A program made the translations under genes and the position numbers. 6,484 nucleotides of DNA, taken from positions 1 through 6,484 of the forward strand of contig JAGQSI010000109.1 of NCBI GenBank assembly GCA_020439605.1. Reading direction: 5' to 3'. Below, in pieces: positions 5,543 to 6,484 of the stretch. Source of the DNA: Acidimicrobiales bacterium. Lineage in GTDB: Bacteria > Actinomycetota > Acidimicrobiia > Acidimicrobiales > Iamiaceae. The notes beneath the pieces were generated by a model. The model saw nothing but the letters and a program-made list of their open reading frames with translations, ran no database searches and was not told the DNA's origin. Position 1 is the first letter of the stretch. Each line of letters opens with the position of its first letter.

Positions 5543-6484
5543 ATGCCTAGCGATTACGACGTATTGGTGATTGGGTCCGGCTTCGGTGGGAGTGTGTCGG
5601 CGCTGCGTCTCACCGAGAAGGGCTACCGGGTTGGTGTGATCGAGGCCGGGCGTAGATTCGACGTGGACACTCTGCCAAAAAGTAGTTGGCAGCTTCGGAA
5701 GTTCTTGTGGGCACCAGGTCTGGGCATGCGTGGTATCCAACGCATCACACCACTCAAGGATGTGGCGGTGCTCTCAGGTGCCGGAGTGGGTGGCGGGTCC
5801 CTGGTTTACGCCAACACGCTCTATGAACCACTCGCGCCGTTCTATTCGGACCCGCAGTGGGGCCACATCACGAACTGGCGTGAGGAACTCGCCCCGTTCT
5901 ATGACCAAGCTCGACGAATGCTGGGAGTGAACGAGGTACCAGAAGACACTCCTGCCGATTCATACATGCATGATCTTGCTGGTCGACTCGGAGTGCCCGA
6001 GAGCTATCACCGCACCCCGGTTGGTGTGTATTTCGGAAAGCCCGGCGAGCGTGTCGAGGACCCATATTTCGGGGGAGAGGGACCGGATCGTTTTGGTTGC
6101 ACCCACTGCGGTGGTTGCATGGTTGGTTGCAAGTTCGGGGCGAAGAACACCCTCGATCGCAACTACCTCTATCTTGCTGAGAAGAACGGTGCAACCATTC
6201 ACCCCGATCGACAGGTAGTGGATCTAGAGCCTCTAGCCGGTGGAGGTTGGAAGGTCACCACGCAGCGCCCCGGAGCATGGATCCGTAAACAGCGCAAAGT
6301 GTTCACAGCAGAGCAGGTTATTTTGTCGGCGGGGGTGCTCGGCACCGTCAAGCTGCTGTTGAGGCTCCGAGACGAGGGCCGACTGCCACAATTGTCTGGT
6401 CGTCTCGGTGACGTGGTTCGTACCAACAGTGAAGCCATCGTTGGTGCTTCGGCAAAGGTGCCCAAACCTGAATTGACTCACGGG
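5543..6484 (+). CDS. GMC-family FAD-dependent oxidoreductase, ChoD (cholesterol oxidase)-like, 3' end outside window
   Basis: The frame runs open from ATG 5543 to the last base (314 codons, no stop), so the protein is cut by the window edge. Family members are about 550-580 residues. The Rossmann FAD motif is VIGSGFGGS (9-17), with acidic Glu34 ending beta-2 (VGVIEAGRRF). The GMC signature region is GAGVGGGSLVYANTL (79-93). The four-cysteine cluster C186-x2-C189-x2-C192-x3-C196 is followed by GAKNTLDRNYL. AEQVILSAGVLGTVKLL is the second FAD-contact strand and helix. The whole resembles Mycobacterium tuberculosis ChoD (Rv3409c) from memory (DYDVLVIGSGFGGSV, LTEKGYRVGV, LRKFLWAP, NTLY, RTNSEAIVGA). 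The substrate may be a sterol or another alcohol; ChoD's own cholesterol-oxidase role is debated. No signal peptide is seen. The start has no good ribosome-binding site. It probably forms its own transcription unit after truB. Confidence 0.88.
   Translation, partial: MPSDYDVLVIGSGFGGSVSALRLTEKGYRVGVIEAGRRFDVDTLPKSSWQLRKFLWAPGLGMRGIQRITPLKDVAVLSGAGVGGGSLVYANTLYEPLAPFYSDPQWGHITNWREELAPFYDQARRMLGVNEVPEDTPADSYMHDLAGRLGVPESYHRTPVGVYFGKPGERVEDPYFGGEGPDRFGCTHCGGCMVGCKFGAKNTLDRNYLYLAEKNGATIHPDRQVVDLEPLAGGGWKVTTQRPGAWIRKQRKVFTAEQVILSAGVLGTVKLLLRLRDEGRLPQLSGRLGDVVRTNSEAIVGASAKVPKPELTHG

Overview
The window holds a translation/transcription housekeeping cluster, all on the + strand: the 3' end of nusA, a ylxR (rnpM)-type gene fused to an L7Ae-like domain, infB, a DUF503 (ylxP) gene, rbfA and truB, followed by the 5' part of a choD-like GMC-family FAD oxidoreductase. 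No tRNA, rRNA, CRISPR array, transposase or phage gene is visible. Genes are tightly packed, with overlaps or near overlaps at ylxR/infB, ylxP/rbfA and rbfA/truB.

The main observation is that the two halves look like different phyla. From base 1 to about 2400, the NusA tail, the YlxR-L7Ae fusion and the IF-2 N-terminal region look like Alphaproteobacteria, most like Rhodobacterales (for example the IF-2 opening with QSFSHGRTK and [11 protein letters not shown], and the '[14 protein letters not shown]' block). From about 2400 to the end, the IF-2 C-terminal half, the DUF503 gene between infB and rbfA, RbfA, TruB and the ChoD-like enzyme look like Actinomycetota, best fitting Acidimicrobiia-type lineages. 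Codon choice changes with the lineage signal. In infB 1501-1740, 17 of 19 Ala codons are GCC and none is GCA, all 13 Arg codons are CGC and all 5 Leu codons are CTG. In infB 3001-3240, Ala is 5 GCA, 5 GCC, 2 GCT and 1 GCG, and Leu is mostly CTC. The changeover lies inside the most conserved part of infB, the G domain around the GGITQHIG switch. The simplest reading is a chimeric (metagenomic) contig joined at a shared conserved stretch; a natural inter-phylum recombinant infB is the less likely alternative.

Region by region: 2-583 is the nusA C-terminal helix-hairpin-helix region; 602-1264 ylxR-L7Ae; 1261-3792 infB (hybrid); 3793-3851 a short spacer with a small hairpin; 3852-4145 ylxP; 4151-4579 rbfA; 4579-5481 truB; 5482-5542 a spacer with two hairpins; 5543 to the window end an FAD oxidoreductase without its 3' end.

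In either parent genome the genes before the oxidoreductase would act together in transcription elongation control (NusA), RNase P/RNA binding (YlxR), initiation (IF-2), 30S maturation (RbfA) and tRNA U55 modification (TruB). The oxidoreductase is functionally unrelated and probably a separate unit. I see no novel biological system here. The hybrid infB is the thing to verify before anything else is built on this contig.
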